From: Perkinsela sp. pyNocScin1
Taxonomy: Eukaryota; Euglenozoa; Kinetoplastea; Prokinetoplastida; Perkinselidae
DNA length: 64,000 bases
Assembly (NCBI GenBank): GCA_964019655.1
Contig: CAXHTR010000008.1
Span: 1,116,001-1,180,000 of the forward strand
Direction: 5' to 3'
The position numbers and the translations under genes are program-made. Shown piece by piece: positions 19,903 to 29,605 of this stretch. The notes beneath the pieces were generated by a model that made no database searches, was not told where the DNA came from, and worked only from the letters and a program-made list of their open reading frames with translations. The number at the start of each line of letters is the position of its first letter. Positions within the stretch are counted from its first letter, which is position 1.

Positions 19903-20976
19903 TCAGTACATCTCACTGATCGACATCTCCATGTTCACCCGGATGATCGCCTCTGCTATCAGGCTCGCGAGCGGGAGCACCTTGAGCTTGCGGCACTGCC
20001 GCCGGTGCTCGTCCTGTGGGATCGAGTCCGTCACGACGACCTCGAGCAGCGCCTCGCACGCGTTGAGACGCTCGATGCACGGGTGCGTCAGAATCCCGTG
20101 CGTCGCAAACGCGATGACGCGCTCTGCGCCCATTTCCTTCAAAAGGTTGACCGCCCCGACGAGCGTGTTGCCCGTGTCAATGATGTCGTCGATGAGATAG
20201 CACGTGAACCCCTTGACATCGCCAACAGTCTGCATCGAGTCGATCTTGCCCGCCTCGCTGCGGCGCTTTAAGATGGTGACGACGTGGTGGGCCATCAGCA
20301 GGTTCGCGACGTTTTTGGCGCGCTCGACACCACCGGCGTCTGGCGAGACGATGACAGTGCGCTCGGGGTCGCAGCCCTTGCGCCGGATGTACTTGACGAG
20401 CTCGGGGTAGACCATGAGGTTGTCGAGCGGTGTATTATGAAAAAAGCCCTGGATCTGGCCGCAGTGGAGGTCGACGGTGTAAACGCGGTCGGCGCCCATC
20501 TCCTGGATGAGGCGGGCGATGGCGGCGGCGGAGATGGGCACGCGCGGGCGCATCTTGCGGTCCTGGCGGGAGTAGGCGTAGTAGGGCACGACGGCGGTGA
20601 TGCGGCGCGCGGAGGCGAGCTTTGCTGTGTGGATGAGCAGGAGGAGCTCCATGACGGAGGTGTTGATCTCCTGTGTGGCGCCGGCGCACATGCTCTGCAC
20701 GATGAAAACGTCGTCGCCGCGGACTTTCTCGTTGATCTTGATGTCGATCTCGCCGTTGGCGAACTTGGCGACGTGGCAGGGGTGGAGGTCGAGCTGGAGG
20801 TGGCCGCAGATCTCGCGCGCGAGGCGCGGGTTCGCGTTGCCGGTGATGATGCGGATGGGGAACTTGTTGTCTCTGTCCGTGGACTTCTTGGAGATGAGCT
20901 CCTTGAAGAGCGGGCTCGTGACGACGGAGGGGTACGGCGACGGGCACTCGAGGCGCTGCTTGAATGGGCTGTCCAT
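19903..20976 (-). CDS. PRPS: Ribose-phosphate pyrophosphokinase (PRPP synthetase)
   Basis: The enzyme makes PRPP from ribose 5-phosphate and ATP for nucleotide synthesis. The ATG at 20976 (357 residues) is chosen because the frame upstream lacks family features. Hallmarks are FANGEIDIKINEKVRGDDVF, the YYAYSRQDRK flexible-loop motif, the VDLHCGQIQGFF region, VSPDAGGVERAK, and the PRPP-binding loop YLIDDIIDTGNTL. The order and length match class I enzymes. The N-terminal extension of about 40 residues carries no clear targeting signal, although the protein ends in EMY rather than a glycosomal SKL. The gene lies between the LRR cluster and Trm9. Confidence 0.95.
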   Translation of the reverse strand: MDSPFKQRLECPSPYPSVVTSPLFKELISKKSTDRDNKFPIRIITGNANPRLAREICGHLQLDLHPCHVAKFANGEIDIKINEKVRGDDVFIVQSMCAGATQEINTSVMELLLLIHTAKLASARRITAVVPYYAYSRQDRKMRPRVPISAAAIARLIQEMGADRVYTVDLHCGQIQGFFHNTPLDNLMVYPELVKYIRRKGCDPERTVIVSPDAGGVERAKNVANLLMAHHVVTILKRRSEAGKIDSMQTVGDVKGFTCYLIDDIIDTGNTLVGAVNLLKEMGAERVIAFATHGILTHPCIERLNACEALLEVVVTDSIPQDEHRRQCRKLKVLPLASLIAEAIIRVNMEMSISEMY

Positions 20977-21517
20977 TGGGATACAAGTTGTGGTTAGAAA
21001 GAAAATGAGGGAAATGGAAGAGCTGTGAGTGTAAGTCAAGAAAAAGCAAATGGAAGGAAAGTTTACGAGTAAAAGGTACTGGAATGCGTGCAAAAGCCGT
21101 GAGCAGCGGGTTTTCACACGAGTGCAATGTCAAGTATCGTACACGAGGCGCACTTACTTCATCCAGAATTTCCACATGGTCTGGCTTGCGCTTCTCAGTA
21201 GTTTCAATGGCTTTCGAAGCACAAACACCTGCTTGAATCACCTATTTTCTTCACTTGCAGGAAGAGTCTCCAATTTTGGGACTACTACTTTAAGTTGCAA
21301 TGCCATACCGAGAAAAGAGAGCATAAAAGTATACCAAACTTCTCTCTTCTCCGCCATTTTCAAACATTTTATACGACTGATGTTTCCGGTTCCATTTTTT
21401 CATAACGTTTACTCTCTTTTCCCTTCTATTCCCTCTCAAGCACTATAGCACCTTAACCACGCGAAGTCTATTTCTCACCCCTTTCAGAAGCCCCGTATCA
21501 CAGTCAGCCTACTTTGA
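20977..21517. other. Intergenic, no supported gene
   Basis: The left end (20977-21040) is purine-rich on the plus strand, so it is a pyrimidine tract on the minus strand before the PRPP synthetase start. A 132-residue plus-strand frame (21050-21448) runs against gene polarity and is rejected. Confidence 0.5.
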
Positions 21518-22306
21518 CTATGTGCACCCATCAGCCTTCCCCACCCGCTTTTGGCAGATAATCGCCCAGTTCTCCCTGTCGTAGTACGAGTACACGACAT
21601 CAAGCATGTCACTGCAGTGCTCTCGGATCAGCGCGCTGATTTCATCTTTTGCATATAAGTGGCAAAACCTGCGCTCGTCACCAATAAAGGCCCCGACCAC
21701 TGCGCCGTCGCTGCCATCTTCCGTGTGCCGCGTCTTCCTGCGCTTCCAGGGCACAAGGACATCCTTTTCTGCGCTCTTGACTTTCTCCTGCTCGTGCGCC
21801 CATGCATACAGCAAAAGATGTGAGCCGACTGACAGAATGCGCGCACACTCGCGGATGAGCCGCACGCGGCGCTCGACTGTCGTGATGTGATGCAGCACGG
21901 CGATACAGATGCCGCCTTCAAAAACGTTCGAGCGGAACGGAATGTGCAGCGCGTCGGCGACAAGGAGCTGGGCGCTCGACCCCGCGTGCTTCGCTGCCAG
22001 GTCGACGAGGCTTCGACACGTGTCGAAGCCAAAGGCCATCGGCGTAGCCCCGTCGGCGTGAATGGGCAGATTTTTGCCGTTGCCACAGCCGGCGTCCACC
22101 CAGATGAGCTTTTCTGAAGACTTTGTTGGCTGTTCTGGCGTTTCTGGGACCAGCCCGCGGTCCACGAAGGCCTTGACCTTGGGCCAGGCTTTGTAGCGCG
22201 TGTCGCTGAAGTGGAACGCGATGCGGTCATAGACGTCACGGACGAAGGCTTTTTCGTACTCCTCGGGCCCAACAGCGGTGATCTCTTCTGTGATGGACCG
22301 GCTCAT
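21518..22306 (-). CDS. TRM9: tRNA (carboxymethyluridine) methyltransferase Trm9
   Basis: Trm9 completes mcm5U at the tRNA wobble position using SAM, with Trm112 as partner. The 262-residue protein begins with the Trm9 signature YEKAFVRDVYDRIAFHFSDT followed by RYKAWPKV. SAM-binding motif I is VDAGCGNGKN. Then come LLVADALHIPFRSNVFEGG, the AVLHHITTVERRV motif, and LLLYAWAHEQEK, a hallmark of the Trm9/ALKBH8 methyltransferase. No RRM or AlkB domain is attached, so this is the yeast-type standalone form. The C-terminal YYDRENWAIICQK is also family-typical. Confidence 0.93.
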   Translation of the reverse strand: MSRSITEEITAVGPEEYEKAFVRDVYDRIAFHFSDTRYKAWPKVKAFVDRGLVPETPEQPTKSSEKLIWVDAGCGNGKNLPIHADGATPMAFGFDTCRSLVDLAAKHAGSSAQLLVADALHIPFRSNVFEGGICIAVLHHITTVERRVRLIRECARILSVGSHLLLYAWAHEQEKVKSAEKDVLVPWKRRKTRHTEDGSDGAVVGAFIGDERRFCHLYAKDEISALIREHCSDMLDVVYSYYDRENWAIICQKRVGKADGCT

Positions 22307-22484
22307 TGCATTGGGAAGGTCTGAATGGTAAAAGAGCGGTAATTAAAGGAAAAGACACATAAATTAATAAAAATCACACTTTGACCACCTGTGCGCACTT
22401 CTTTCACTGAATAGCCGGTCGCTCGCGCCAGCGCCGTTGTCTGGCCCGCAGCGCGTTCTATGTGGGTGAGACTCTCGCAGAATG

Positions 22485-23258
22485 TCATCGCTTCCCTCCC
22501 TGGTGACGGTCCTTCCGGTCACCCGCCCAGCGGCCGTTGTGCTGCCGCTTGCGGCCAAACTGCTTCGGGCCAGCCTGTGGCAGGGGAACCCCAATGTCGA
22601 CGATATTGTCCCCACTGGCGTTGATCGCGTCGAACATGAGCTTGTCACGCTGTGTCTGCAAGTACTGCCCGCGCTTGTGGCACTCGTCGAACCAGTGCCC
22701 GGCGTTGCCGCACCCGATGCAGTACGAGTTTCGCGGGCGCTTCGGCCGCGAGCAGTCGGCGTGGCCGTACTCGCCGCAGCACACGCAGCGGAGCTCTGCA
22801 GTGGGCCCCTGTTGCTGGAGCCACTCGGGGACGCCCTCGAGGAAGCGGTCGAGGCACATGCCGCGCATCCCGGTGTGCTTCTCGAGTGAGTCGAAGCAGC
22901 GTAGGCAGCGCGCGAGCTTGCACTCGGTGGCCTCGTGGTTCTTGGCCCCGCAGGCGTAGCATATGATCACTCGCTCTTCCTGCTGGGGCACGTAATATCT
23001 CCCTTTGGCAGCCTTGTCTCCGTTCTGCTTGGGCATGAGGAAGCACTCGTCGGACTGCTTGCACTCCCAGTATGGCTCGCCGTCCTCGCCGATGGACCGC
23101 ACGCACGCGAACATCGCCCGCACCTTGTTGTGCTTGCGGCAGACGGCCATTGTGTCGGCTTTGCCCTCGGGGACTGTGGCAGGCTCTTTTGCAGGTTTAT
23201 CGCTCCCGTTGCACCATGGCTTCCAGTCAGTGTCGACAGAGAATTCAAAGTCTTCCAT
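22485..23258 (-). CDS. CCHC zinc-knuckle protein, Air1/ZCCHC7-like
   Basis: The 257-residue protein carries several CCHC-type knuckles in its middle: CYACGAKNHEATEC, a Cys-rich piece around CLRCFDSLEKHTGMRG, CVCCGEYGHADC (short spacing), and CIGCGNAGHWFDEC. Such arrays bind RNA. The order of knuckles separated by longer loops recalls the Air1/Air2 subunits of the TRAMP RNA surveillance complex, but the match is only by pattern. The N-terminus (MEDFEFSVDTDWKPWC) is acidic and the C-terminus is basic (GRKRQHNGRWAGDRKDRHQG), suitable for RNA contact. It is followed closely by Trm9 on the same strand. Confidence 0.75.
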   Translation of the reverse strand: MEDFEFSVDTDWKPWCNGSDKPAKEPATVPEGKADTMAVCRKHNKVRAMFACVRSIGEDGEPYWECKQSDECFLMPKQNGDKAAKGRYYVPQQEERVIICYACGAKNHEATECKLARCLRCFDSLEKHTGMRGMCLDRFLEGVPEWLQQQGPTAELRCVCCGEYGHADCSRPKRPRNSYCIGCGNAGHWFDECHKRGQYLQTQRDKLMFDAINASGDNIVDIGVPLPQAGPKQFGRKRQHNGRWAGDRKDRHQGGKR

Positions 23259-23827
23259 AGTACAGTCTGGGATAGAAAGATGAGAAAATGCGTAAGGCTC
23301 AATGGGATGAGTTTACTTGAATTAGGAGTAGTGTATTGAAAGAATGAAATTCATCTCGCAGCATTCCAACACAGAACGAGTGATAGAGACAACAGGTCCT
23401 GCTATAATAATGTGCTTTTTGCTTTTTTAGTAATGTTTTGGACACCACCGACATTCTTGGGGATAAGACTTGGTTTCACACGATGATTTGAAAATGCCTA
23501 GAATTATGGCTATGCATGATTGCAGTAGTTGAAGTAGAAATCGAATGCTTTCTACAACATTTTTAGCTCGATGCGAATTTCATAGCTCCTTCTTATGACA
23601 AGGAGGAACTCCTTATTGTTTGAGACAATCTACCCTGGATATAGTCCGTCTCCTGCGATGCCAAAGATGAACACATTCCTAATGTTATGATACTTTACTA
23701 AAATTCACAAACATTTACGGCCCAAGTGCACAAACCGCCACCTTACTATGCCGAACATTGCAGCAGTACTGTAAAACATTGGAATTACCTCTTAATGCGT
23801 GTGAAAGGCGCACAGGGCGTGTATCCA
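23259..23827. other. Intergenic, no gene seen
   Basis: This 569-base AT-rich spacer lies between two minus-strand genes. It should contain the 3' UTR of the large unknown gene and the 5' UTR of the zinc-knuckle gene. No minus-strand frame of note is present. Confidence 0.55.
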
Positions 23828-25657
23828 TCATGCCCTAAGCATCCGCGACCGCCCCGCGAGGACGGCGAGCGACGTGGCGCTGGCGACTGTGCCCACCGCC
23901 GCGAAAGCCTTGATAATGTTGGCGCGATCGCTAAAAAAGCGCCGCGGGCAGGGAATACCGCTGTTATGCAGGACGTGCTTGACTTTTCCTTTGAGCGTCG
24001 TAAGCGCACTGGAAACACACGCTTTCGTCGCACAAATGCCATCCTCAAGCGCGAGCGCCGGGCAGCGGAACTTTGTGCAGTTCTTGTGGCGCTCATATGC
24101 TGCCTTGAGGCACGCGGGAACGGCGCAACACACTGTATACGGGCACACTCGAGGAACTCCCATACGCTGAAGGAACGCACAGACTTTGTCCATAGCGGCA
24201 CATCTGGGGGCATCGAAGGCCGTGGTCGCCTCAGCCTTGGGCATAACAGGCGAAATTGGCGGTGGCAGCGCGCTGGTGCCCTCGAGCGGCGCCTCGATGA
24301 CTGACACCGGCACATCGGGGAGCTTCTTCCAGTGCTCCGTCGAGTGTGCGACGCGGCAGTCGATGCCGGGCACGTGCGGGTCGACTATGACTGTGTTCTT
24401 ACGCTTGCAGATGTACCGCTTGCTCGTGCGGATGCAGATCTGCACTGGGCCCTCGCGGATGTTCCGGAACTCAATCTCAAAGTTGACAAAGTCGGCGCGG
24501 AAGCAGTCATAAATCAAAAAGTAGAGGAGCGTCAGGTCGATGCGATCCTTCATCGCCTGGAGGAGCGACGTGTGCTTCAAGTAGTTGAGCTGCCCCTTGC
24601 AGATACTCTGGAGGCACGCGGTGATGTCCTTGCACTCGGTCTCGGGCTCGTACTCGAGCTTGACGTACGGGCGCTTCTTGATGCCGAGGCGCTTGCTCTC
24701 GGCGGCGAAGTCCTGGCACTGCACGAGGCAGTACGGCGAGGGGTGCTCTTTCCGTAAGAACCCGAAGGGCACGACGATCGTCGCGGCCGAGGGGATGGCC
24801 TCGAGGATGAGCGCCATGCTGTGGTTGAACTCGCCGAGCTCCATCGGGTCGAGGTCGTGGAAGTGGCGGCCGCCGAACATCGAGCCGAGGGCCACGAACG
24901 TGAGCTCCTGCCGCGTGTGCGCGACGCCGTTGATCTCGCGGTGCCGGCTGCCCGCGTACACAGTCGGGAGCTTCGCGTCGGTGAGCGCGCGGAATTTCTC
25001 GGAGAGGTCGTCGTGGTCGCGCGGGGCGAACTTGCGCTTCTTGGGCTGCTCTGGGGGCAGTGCGGGGTAGCCGTAGCCGCCCATATAGCTCCCGGCTATG
25101 GGGTAGTACGGCACGTAGGAGTACTGGTGCTGCATCTGGTGCGCGTTGGCATATGCGCCGGCGTCAGTGGACTCAGCAGTGCTCTGTCCCTCGACAGCTT
25201 CAGCTTCAGGCAGCGTGCTGCGGGCGATCTGGGCGTACGAGGGCGTTTTTTCAGCAGCTGTTGAGACCTCGGTCTCCTCTGTGATAATCAGGGGAAAGCT
25301 GAACGACTCGCGCGACAGCGGAATGTTCACGCCGAGCTGGGCGCTCGCTGGCTGCTGGGCGCTACCGGGGACGCCGTGCATCGGGTTGTACTCCCAGGGG
25401 TTCGCGACGTCCGCTGCGAAGTGGCTGGTGGCGTAGGGGTACGGCTGGTAGCAGTCCGCGGAGAACGAGTTGTGCACAGAGCTCGGGTATGACCACGGGG
25501 TCTTTGTGCTCGCGTCGGTCATCGCGGAGGGTGTGCTCGGATTCATGAGGTCGCTCGGGAGGGCGGGGGCGTTGAAACTCGGCTCCAGGGTGAGCTCAAA
25601 GCGGTTGAACTCGGAGCCTTTGGTGGTATTCTGTGTTTCTTGCGTTGAATTATTCAT
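23828..25657 (-). CDS. Large unknown protein with low-complexity N-terminus
   Basis: The 609-residue protein has a disordered first 210 residues rich in Ser, Pro, Ala and Tyr, including SYAQIARSTLPEAEA and the Tyr/Gly-rich YYPIAGSYMGGYGYPAL. From about residue 225 to 440 it looks folded: FVALGSMFGGRHFHDLDPME, IPSAATIVVPFGFLRKEHPS, and DLTLLYFLIYDCFRADFVNF. A Cys-rich C-terminal part follows (CPYTVCCAVPACLKAAYERH, RCPALALEDGICATKACV), then a hydrophobic helix near the end (AAVGTVASATSLAVLAG). I recognise no family. The N-terminal unit resembles repeats in the protein at 1-773, so both may act in the same kind of RNP. Function is unknown. Confidence 0.7.
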   Translation of the reverse strand: MNNSTQETQNTTKGSEFNRFELTLEPSFNAPALPSDLMNPSTPSAMTDASTKTPWSYPSSVHNSFSADCYQPYPYATSHFAADVANPWEYNPMHGVPGSAQQPASAQLGVNIPLSRESFSFPLIITEETEVSTAAEKTPSYAQIARSTLPEAEAVEGQSTAESTDAGAYANAHQMQHQYSYVPYYPIAGSYMGGYGYPALPPEQPKKRKFAPRDHDDLSEKFRALTDAKLPTVYAGSRHREINGVAHTRQELTFVALGSMFGGRHFHDLDPMELGEFNHSMALILEAIPSAATIVVPFGFLRKEHPSPYCLVQCQDFAAESKRLGIKKRPYVKLEYEPETECKDITACLQSICKGQLNYLKHTSLLQAMKDRIDLTLLYFLIYDCFRADFVNFEIEFRNIREGPVQICIRTSKRYICKRKNTVIVDPHVPGIDCRVAHSTEHWKKLPDVPVSVIEAPLEGTSALPPPISPVMPKAEATTAFDAPRCAAMDKVCAFLQRMGVPRVCPYTVCCAVPACLKAAYERHKNCTKFRCPALALEDGICATKACVSSALTTLKGKVKHVLHNSGIPCPRRFFSDRANIIKAFAAVGTVASATSLAVLAGRSRMLRA

Positions 25658-25751
25658 TGCACTCTATATCGAATTAAAAAGATTATTGACTGGAAAGCGC
25701 TACAGTGCGTTAAGAGGCATATGACCAGCGAATACACACAGAATAACTCAA

Positions 25752-26588
25752 TCACATTTTCACCTTAAATTTCCACTGATTGACGTCAAAAGACAACCAA
25801 TCGTACACGGGCCGCACATTCTCATCGTAATCTTCAAAAGGCGTGTCCTTTGCCTCATCATCATCTTCCTGCCCCTCAGTACCTTCGTGCTGCCGCTTGC
25901 GAAAGTTTGTGTCAAGCTTTGGAATGAACTGATTCGTCTTCTTGGCCTCCCAAAACTTCCGGGCGTTCGCCCCACCGCGGGCCATGTCGATGCCCTGGCG
26001 GTACTCATCACGCACCTGGCCCCCTGAGAAGCCCCGGCCCCAGTACCTCCCTTCTGCGCGTATGGCACCGCCGCGGTCGAAGTCGGCGCGCACGACCCGA
26101 TCGTCGATGATGAACGGGACGTGGCAGATGATCTCGAGGTCGTCCTGTGTGTAGTTCCCCTTTTGTAAGCTAGCCTGGCAGAAGGGTAGAAACTGGTTCA
26201 CTCTGGAGAGTGACCGGTCGGTCTGCTCTTCGCTGTACGAGGATAGAAGCGCATGGGCTATGCTCGCATTTGCGGGGGTATCGAACACGAGAAAGCAGAA
26301 GCCGGCGGACATCTTATCTGTCCGATTCACGCCCATGACGATGTCGACAAGGCCTTCGAGGTGGGCGGAGAAGAGCTGCCAGAGCTGCTCCTCACGGGTC
26401 CATATGGATAGGTTCCCCACGTAGAGCGCATTGGACTGCCGGATCATTGCGCTTTGTTTCTTCCGAAACTGTGCCTCTGATAGCTTCGAGCGGCTGAGGG
26501 CGCGCCTGTCGATGTACCCCTGGTTGGGGGAAGACTCTTGCTGTAGAGCTGCCTCATAGTCGCTGAGCGCTGCTGTGAGCAGTGACAT
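25752..26588 (-). CDS. NCBP2: Nuclear cap-binding protein subunit 2 (CBP20)
   Basis: CBP20 binds the mRNA 5' cap together with CBP80; in kinetoplastids it recognises the hypermodified cap 4. I start at the ATG at 26588 (278 residues). The RRM contains LYVGNLSIWTREEQLWQLF (RNP2) and AGFCFLVF (RNP1). The RRM is interrupted by a longer insertion than usual. The cap-clamping tail is complete: DDRVVRADFDRG then GRYWGRGFSGGQVRDEYRQG, matching the family-defining GRGxSGGQVRDEYR. The N-terminal YEAALQQ region includes a Tyr suited to cap stacking. The C-terminal 80 residues are acidic and not conserved. Confidence 0.95.
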   Translation of the reverse strand: MSLLTAALSDYEAALQQESSPNQGYIDRRALSRSKLSEAQFRKKQSAMIRQSNALYVGNLSIWTREEQLWQLFSAHLEGLVDIVMGVNRTDKMSAGFCFLVFDTPANASIAHALLSSYSEEQTDRSLSRVNQFLPFCQASLQKGNYTQDDLEIICHVPFIIDDRVVRADFDRGGAIRAEGRYWGRGFSGGQVRDEYRQGIDMARGGANARKFWEAKKTNQFIPKLDTNFRKRQHEGTEGQEDDDEAKDTPFEDYDENVRPVYDWLSFDVNQWKFKVKM

Positions 26589-26761
26589 GGGATTACTAGA
26601 AGATGAAAGATTTTCGAAACAAGTATGCGTGTTCAGGCCTACGACTCTCAATAAGCACTAAGCCCAGATTTCATTGTTTATTAGAGAATTTACGTTTGTG
26701 CGCTGTTCCGAAGCGTACGGAGCAGAGTCACGGTGTGAGGTGAGCTGTTCGCTCGCAATGA

Positions 26762-27688
26762 TTAGGATTTAAAGTAGAAGTCGATGTACGGCGCCGCAAA
26801 TATGAGGAGAAGTGCGAGCCCACCGAAGAGGCCACCGCCGGCAGTCAGCACTCCAGCAAAGACGATTATCATCACCCAGGTTGATAGCACCTTCTTCGAA
26901 ACGGCGCGTTTATCCCAGTAGGGTGCGAGGTCGTTCGGTTGGCCATCCTTATCGTCGACAGTGAGTGTCAGCCGCCGCCTGCCACGGAGTGCTATGCTGA
27001 GCCATGACTCATCATCGCGAATGTAGTCGAGAGAGGTGGATTTAAACTTGGGCGGTCTGTGCGCATCGAGCTTCGGCTTCTGTCGAGTCGTAGAACCTTT
27101 CTTCGGGCGAGGACCAGCGAGATGCCAGTTCATCATGCTTTTGACACCACCGCTGAACTGGCCACCTTCGTAGAAACCCTGCAAGCACTCGTTTCTCCAT
27201 TTGTACAAAATGTTGAGTGAGTATGCGCGTCCCTTGATGTGCATTGTGTGGTTTCTATCCATATCAAAGAGTGGAACGTGCAGCCTGTCGCACAGGTTCC
27301 GCTTTGACGCATGGATGAAGGTGTCCATGATTTTCTCTATAGCTACATCACAGAAGTCTCGAGTGTCTTGTTGTGACTCTTCTTCGTATCTGTGCATGAG
27401 TGACTCATCCGCCGTCACTTCAAAGTTTGCCTCCGGTAAGAAGGAAGTTTGATGAAACGGCAGGGCAAGAAAGGCACTTTTCAGATTCACAGTACATCCA
27501 TCTCTGTCAACTTTGAGTATGTGTTCGAGAGGCTCGTACGCATCATCTCTATCAGCAGCGGCGATGAGACGAATGGGTGCGTTCGCGAAAAGAGTGTCTG
27601 CATTCAGGAGAATCCATAGGTTTAGTGACTTTTGTAGCCCTGAGCCGATGCTGAGCACTAATTCGTAAACCGTACCTGAGAATTCCAT
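26762..27688 (-). CDS. Unknown membrane protein, paralogue of the next gene
   Basis: The 308-residue protein has a moderately hydrophobic N-terminus and two membrane helices near the C-terminus (TWVMIIVFAGVLTAGGGLFG and GLALLLIFAAPYIDFYF). The core shares several blocks with the gene at 27795-28571: SLDYIRDDESW against SLDFVRDDEPF, RGRRRLTL against FGRRKLGM, and APYWDKRAVSKK against SPYWDRRELYSK. Upstream, RNLCDRLHVPLFDMDR matches RKRCDILEVPLYNVSR. I recognise no known family. The pair lies next to the divergent strand switch and probably arose by tandem duplication. Function is unknown; a membrane location is inferred. Confidence 0.7.
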   Translation of the reverse strand: MEFSGTVYELVLSIGSGLQKSLNLWILLNADTLFANAPIRLIAAADRDDAYEPLEHILKVDRDGCTVNLKSAFLALPFHQTSFLPEANFEVTADESLMHRYEEESQQDTRDFCDVAIEKIMDTFIHASKRNLCDRLHVPLFDMDRNHTMHIKGRAYSLNILYKWRNECLQGFYEGGQFSGGVKSMMNWHLAGPRPKKGSTTRQKPKLDAHRPPKFKSTSLDYIRDDESWLSIALRGRRRLTLTVDDKDGQPNDLAPYWDKRAVSKKVLSTWVMIIVFAGVLTAGGGLFGGLALLLIFAAPYIDFYFKS

Positions 27689-27794
27689 GAAAGTGAAATC
27701 TTTCCTACTCTATGAAGAGTCTTAGAAGAGAAGATAGTAAAATGTCTCGCGATAAAAAGTTTTTAGATTCTAGGACAAACTATTCATCACGCGC

Positions 27795-28571
27795 TTAATA
27801 GTCACTCTGAAAGTCGGTTGCGAGATTTCCGTGGCTAATTGGACCATAAAGATACTGTGCCAGCATGACTGCAGCGCTGTACCATGCGAGGAAGCTTAAA
27901 GAGCTTGCTGATATTCCTGTTGTGAGCGCAACATTGAGTGCTCCAACAAGAATTGCAGCTCCCCACATGAAAATGTCCTTTGAGTAAAGCTCACGCCTAT
28001 CCCAGTACGGTGATACTTCAAACGTTCGAGGTGAGCCTTGTACTTTCATCCCTAGTTTGCGACGTCCAAAAAGTATAACTCGATAGAAAGGCTCGTCATC
28101 ACGAACGAAATCAAGCGACTGTCCATTGTACATTGGTGGCCGATAAAAATCTTCTAGACCATTTTTCTCATGTCGCTTGAGGTTCTTGTAGATTGTGCCG
28201 AAAAGGCTCGACTTCCGTAAGACCTTATTTCGTGCTTCCATGTACCCCTTTCGCTCGGGTAGAGCGCGAGACACATTGTACAGTGGTACTTCTAGAATAT
28301 CACAGCGCTTACGGCGAGCAAAGTACAGAAAGGCTTGCATGATACCGTCGGCGATTTTATCTTGTGTTCGCATGCGATGAGCTTTGTTGTGCGACACAAG
28401 TGGGACACTTTCCGAATCCTTAAAAAGATTATGAAAAGATCTCGAATTTATATTGATTTTGCACTTCTTTGCACTCTGAACTTCTACGAAATCAAACTCT
28501 GGTGGTACTTTCTCGGGAGCAGCTGCTATATAGGAAACGAAGAGGAAGAGACAAGGAATTAATCGATGCAT
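27795..28571 (-). CDS. Unknown secreted or membrane protein, paralogue of its neighbour
   Basis: The start at 28571 gives 258 residues with a good signal peptide (MHRLIPCLFLFVSYIAAA). The frame is open 366 bases further upstream, but that part reads like UTR. The core shares the RDDE, GRRKL and PYWDRRE blocks with the gene at 26762-27688. Two C-terminal hydrophobic helices follow (MWGAAILVGALNVALTTG and LSFLAWYSAAVMLAQYL). It is the first gene of the minus-strand run at the divergent switch. A weaker copy of the CDxLxVPL block may exist in the plus-strand gene at 29606-31195. No family is known to me. Confidence 0.7.
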   Translation of the reverse strand: MHRLIPCLFLFVSYIAAAPEKVPPEFDFVEVQSAKKCKININSRSFHNLFKDSESVPLVSHNKAHRMRTQDKIADGIMQAFLYFARRKRCDILEVPLYNVSRALPERKGYMEARNKVLRKSSLFGTIYKNLKRHEKNGLEDFYRPPMYNGQSLDFVRDDEPFYRVILFGRRKLGMKVQGSPRTFEVSPYWDRRELYSKDIFMWGAAILVGALNVALTTGISASSLSFLAWYSAAVMLAQYLYGPISHGNLATDFQSDY

Positions 28572-28953
28572 TGTAATTTTATTAATCCCACTGCAATTAC
28601 ACACGCTTTTCTGTAACAATAGTATGAAAGACCTCATGGAGAGGCACTTACGGTTGAGGAAAGCATCTGTTACTTCCACATAGTTGAAAATCATTAACTG
28701 AGGCATGAAGGATATTTTTAGGACAATTTCCTTGCGGCGGCAAAACCTAATTATAACTATCATTCGATGAGCGATAGCGAAATTTATTGAGCTAATATAA
28801 ATTCTGAAATACTTTTTCCAATGACTTCTTGATTTCTTTTCACATACACAAGTGCAGATCACCAGATATTGAATATAGGTGAATTTCGACTGATGTGGAA
28901 AGTTCAAGAAGGAAATTCGCTCTAAATTAATCGTCAATTAAACAATTTGCTGA
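28572..28953. other. Divergent strand-switch region, likely Pol II initiation zone
   Basis: Genes leave this gap in both directions. The 382 bases are AT-rich and hold no tRNA-like boxes. The minus-strand frame from 28937 enters the gap only as an upstream extension of the gene to the left. Bidirectional initiation is inferred from layout. Confidence 0.6.
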
Positions 28954-29532
28954 ATGAAATGCTGCACAGTATACCATGATAGACTCTGTCGCACGATCGG
29001 TCCTAGATATAGTATCTTTTTTTGGCATTTGTATCTCTTCATGCTGAAATGGAATGGTGGCAGCAGAGCTGTCCAAAAAGAGCAACAGACTAAGATGAGG
29101 CAAAAGACATTTTCACCTATGGACAAGAGCTACAGGAAAGAAGCCTTGTGTTACTCTCGAGATTCTGCTAAGGATACATCAAGCAATGGTGAACTCGATG
29201 TCGAAAATCACAGTGGAAAGTCGCAAAGCTCCAACGAAAGTGGGAAATCCCTTGATATCGAACGACTCACAATGAATCGTCAGTATCCAGTGATTGTGCA
29301 TGAGACTAATGAATTTGAAAAGCCCCATGGGTCCTGTAATAAGCATAGCTTTTCTTCGAACCAAGAGTCACTCCATGAAGCCCCTGCATTGCCCTTCGAG
29401 CGACAGCCCCCTGTTCATATCCCTCAATATGCCGACAGTACAAAAAAAGACACTTATCTACAAACTTCGAAAATCATATACTCTAATCTCTCCCTATTAG
29501 AAAGCATGAAATATAATAATGATAAGTCTTGA
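28954..29532 (+). CDS. Unknown Ser/Lys-rich protein at the start of the plus-strand run
   Basis: The frame encodes 192 residues. Residues 19-31 are hydrophobic and aromatic (YSIFFWHLYLFML), a possible membrane anchor. The rest is polar and probably disordered, with NGELDVENHSGKSQSSNESG and a His/Pro patch. No homologue is recognised. It is close to the next gene (73 bases) and on the same strand, which supports it, but a chance frame is possible. A later Met at 29041 is an alternative start. Confidence 0.45.
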   Translation: MKCCTVYHDRLCRTIGPRYSIFFWHLYLFMLKWNGGSRAVQKEQQTKMRQKTFSPMDKSYRKEALCYSRDSAKDTSSNGELDVENHSGKSQSSNESGKSLDIERLTMNRQYPVIVHETNEFEKPHGSCNKHSFSSNQESLHEAPALPFERQPPVHIPQYADSTKKDTYLQTSKIIYSNLSLLESMKYNNDKS

Positions 29533-29605
29533 GATATTAATAAATTTACCATCTAACACATGGTACGGTAGCAGACACGTTCTTTAAGCTCTTTTTTCAT
29601 TAAGC

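Noticed and set aside
21050-21448. 132-residue plus-strand frame upstream of PRPP synthetase
   Set aside because: It opposes the minus-strand run, covers the likely 5' UTR of PRPP synthetase and has no recognisable content.
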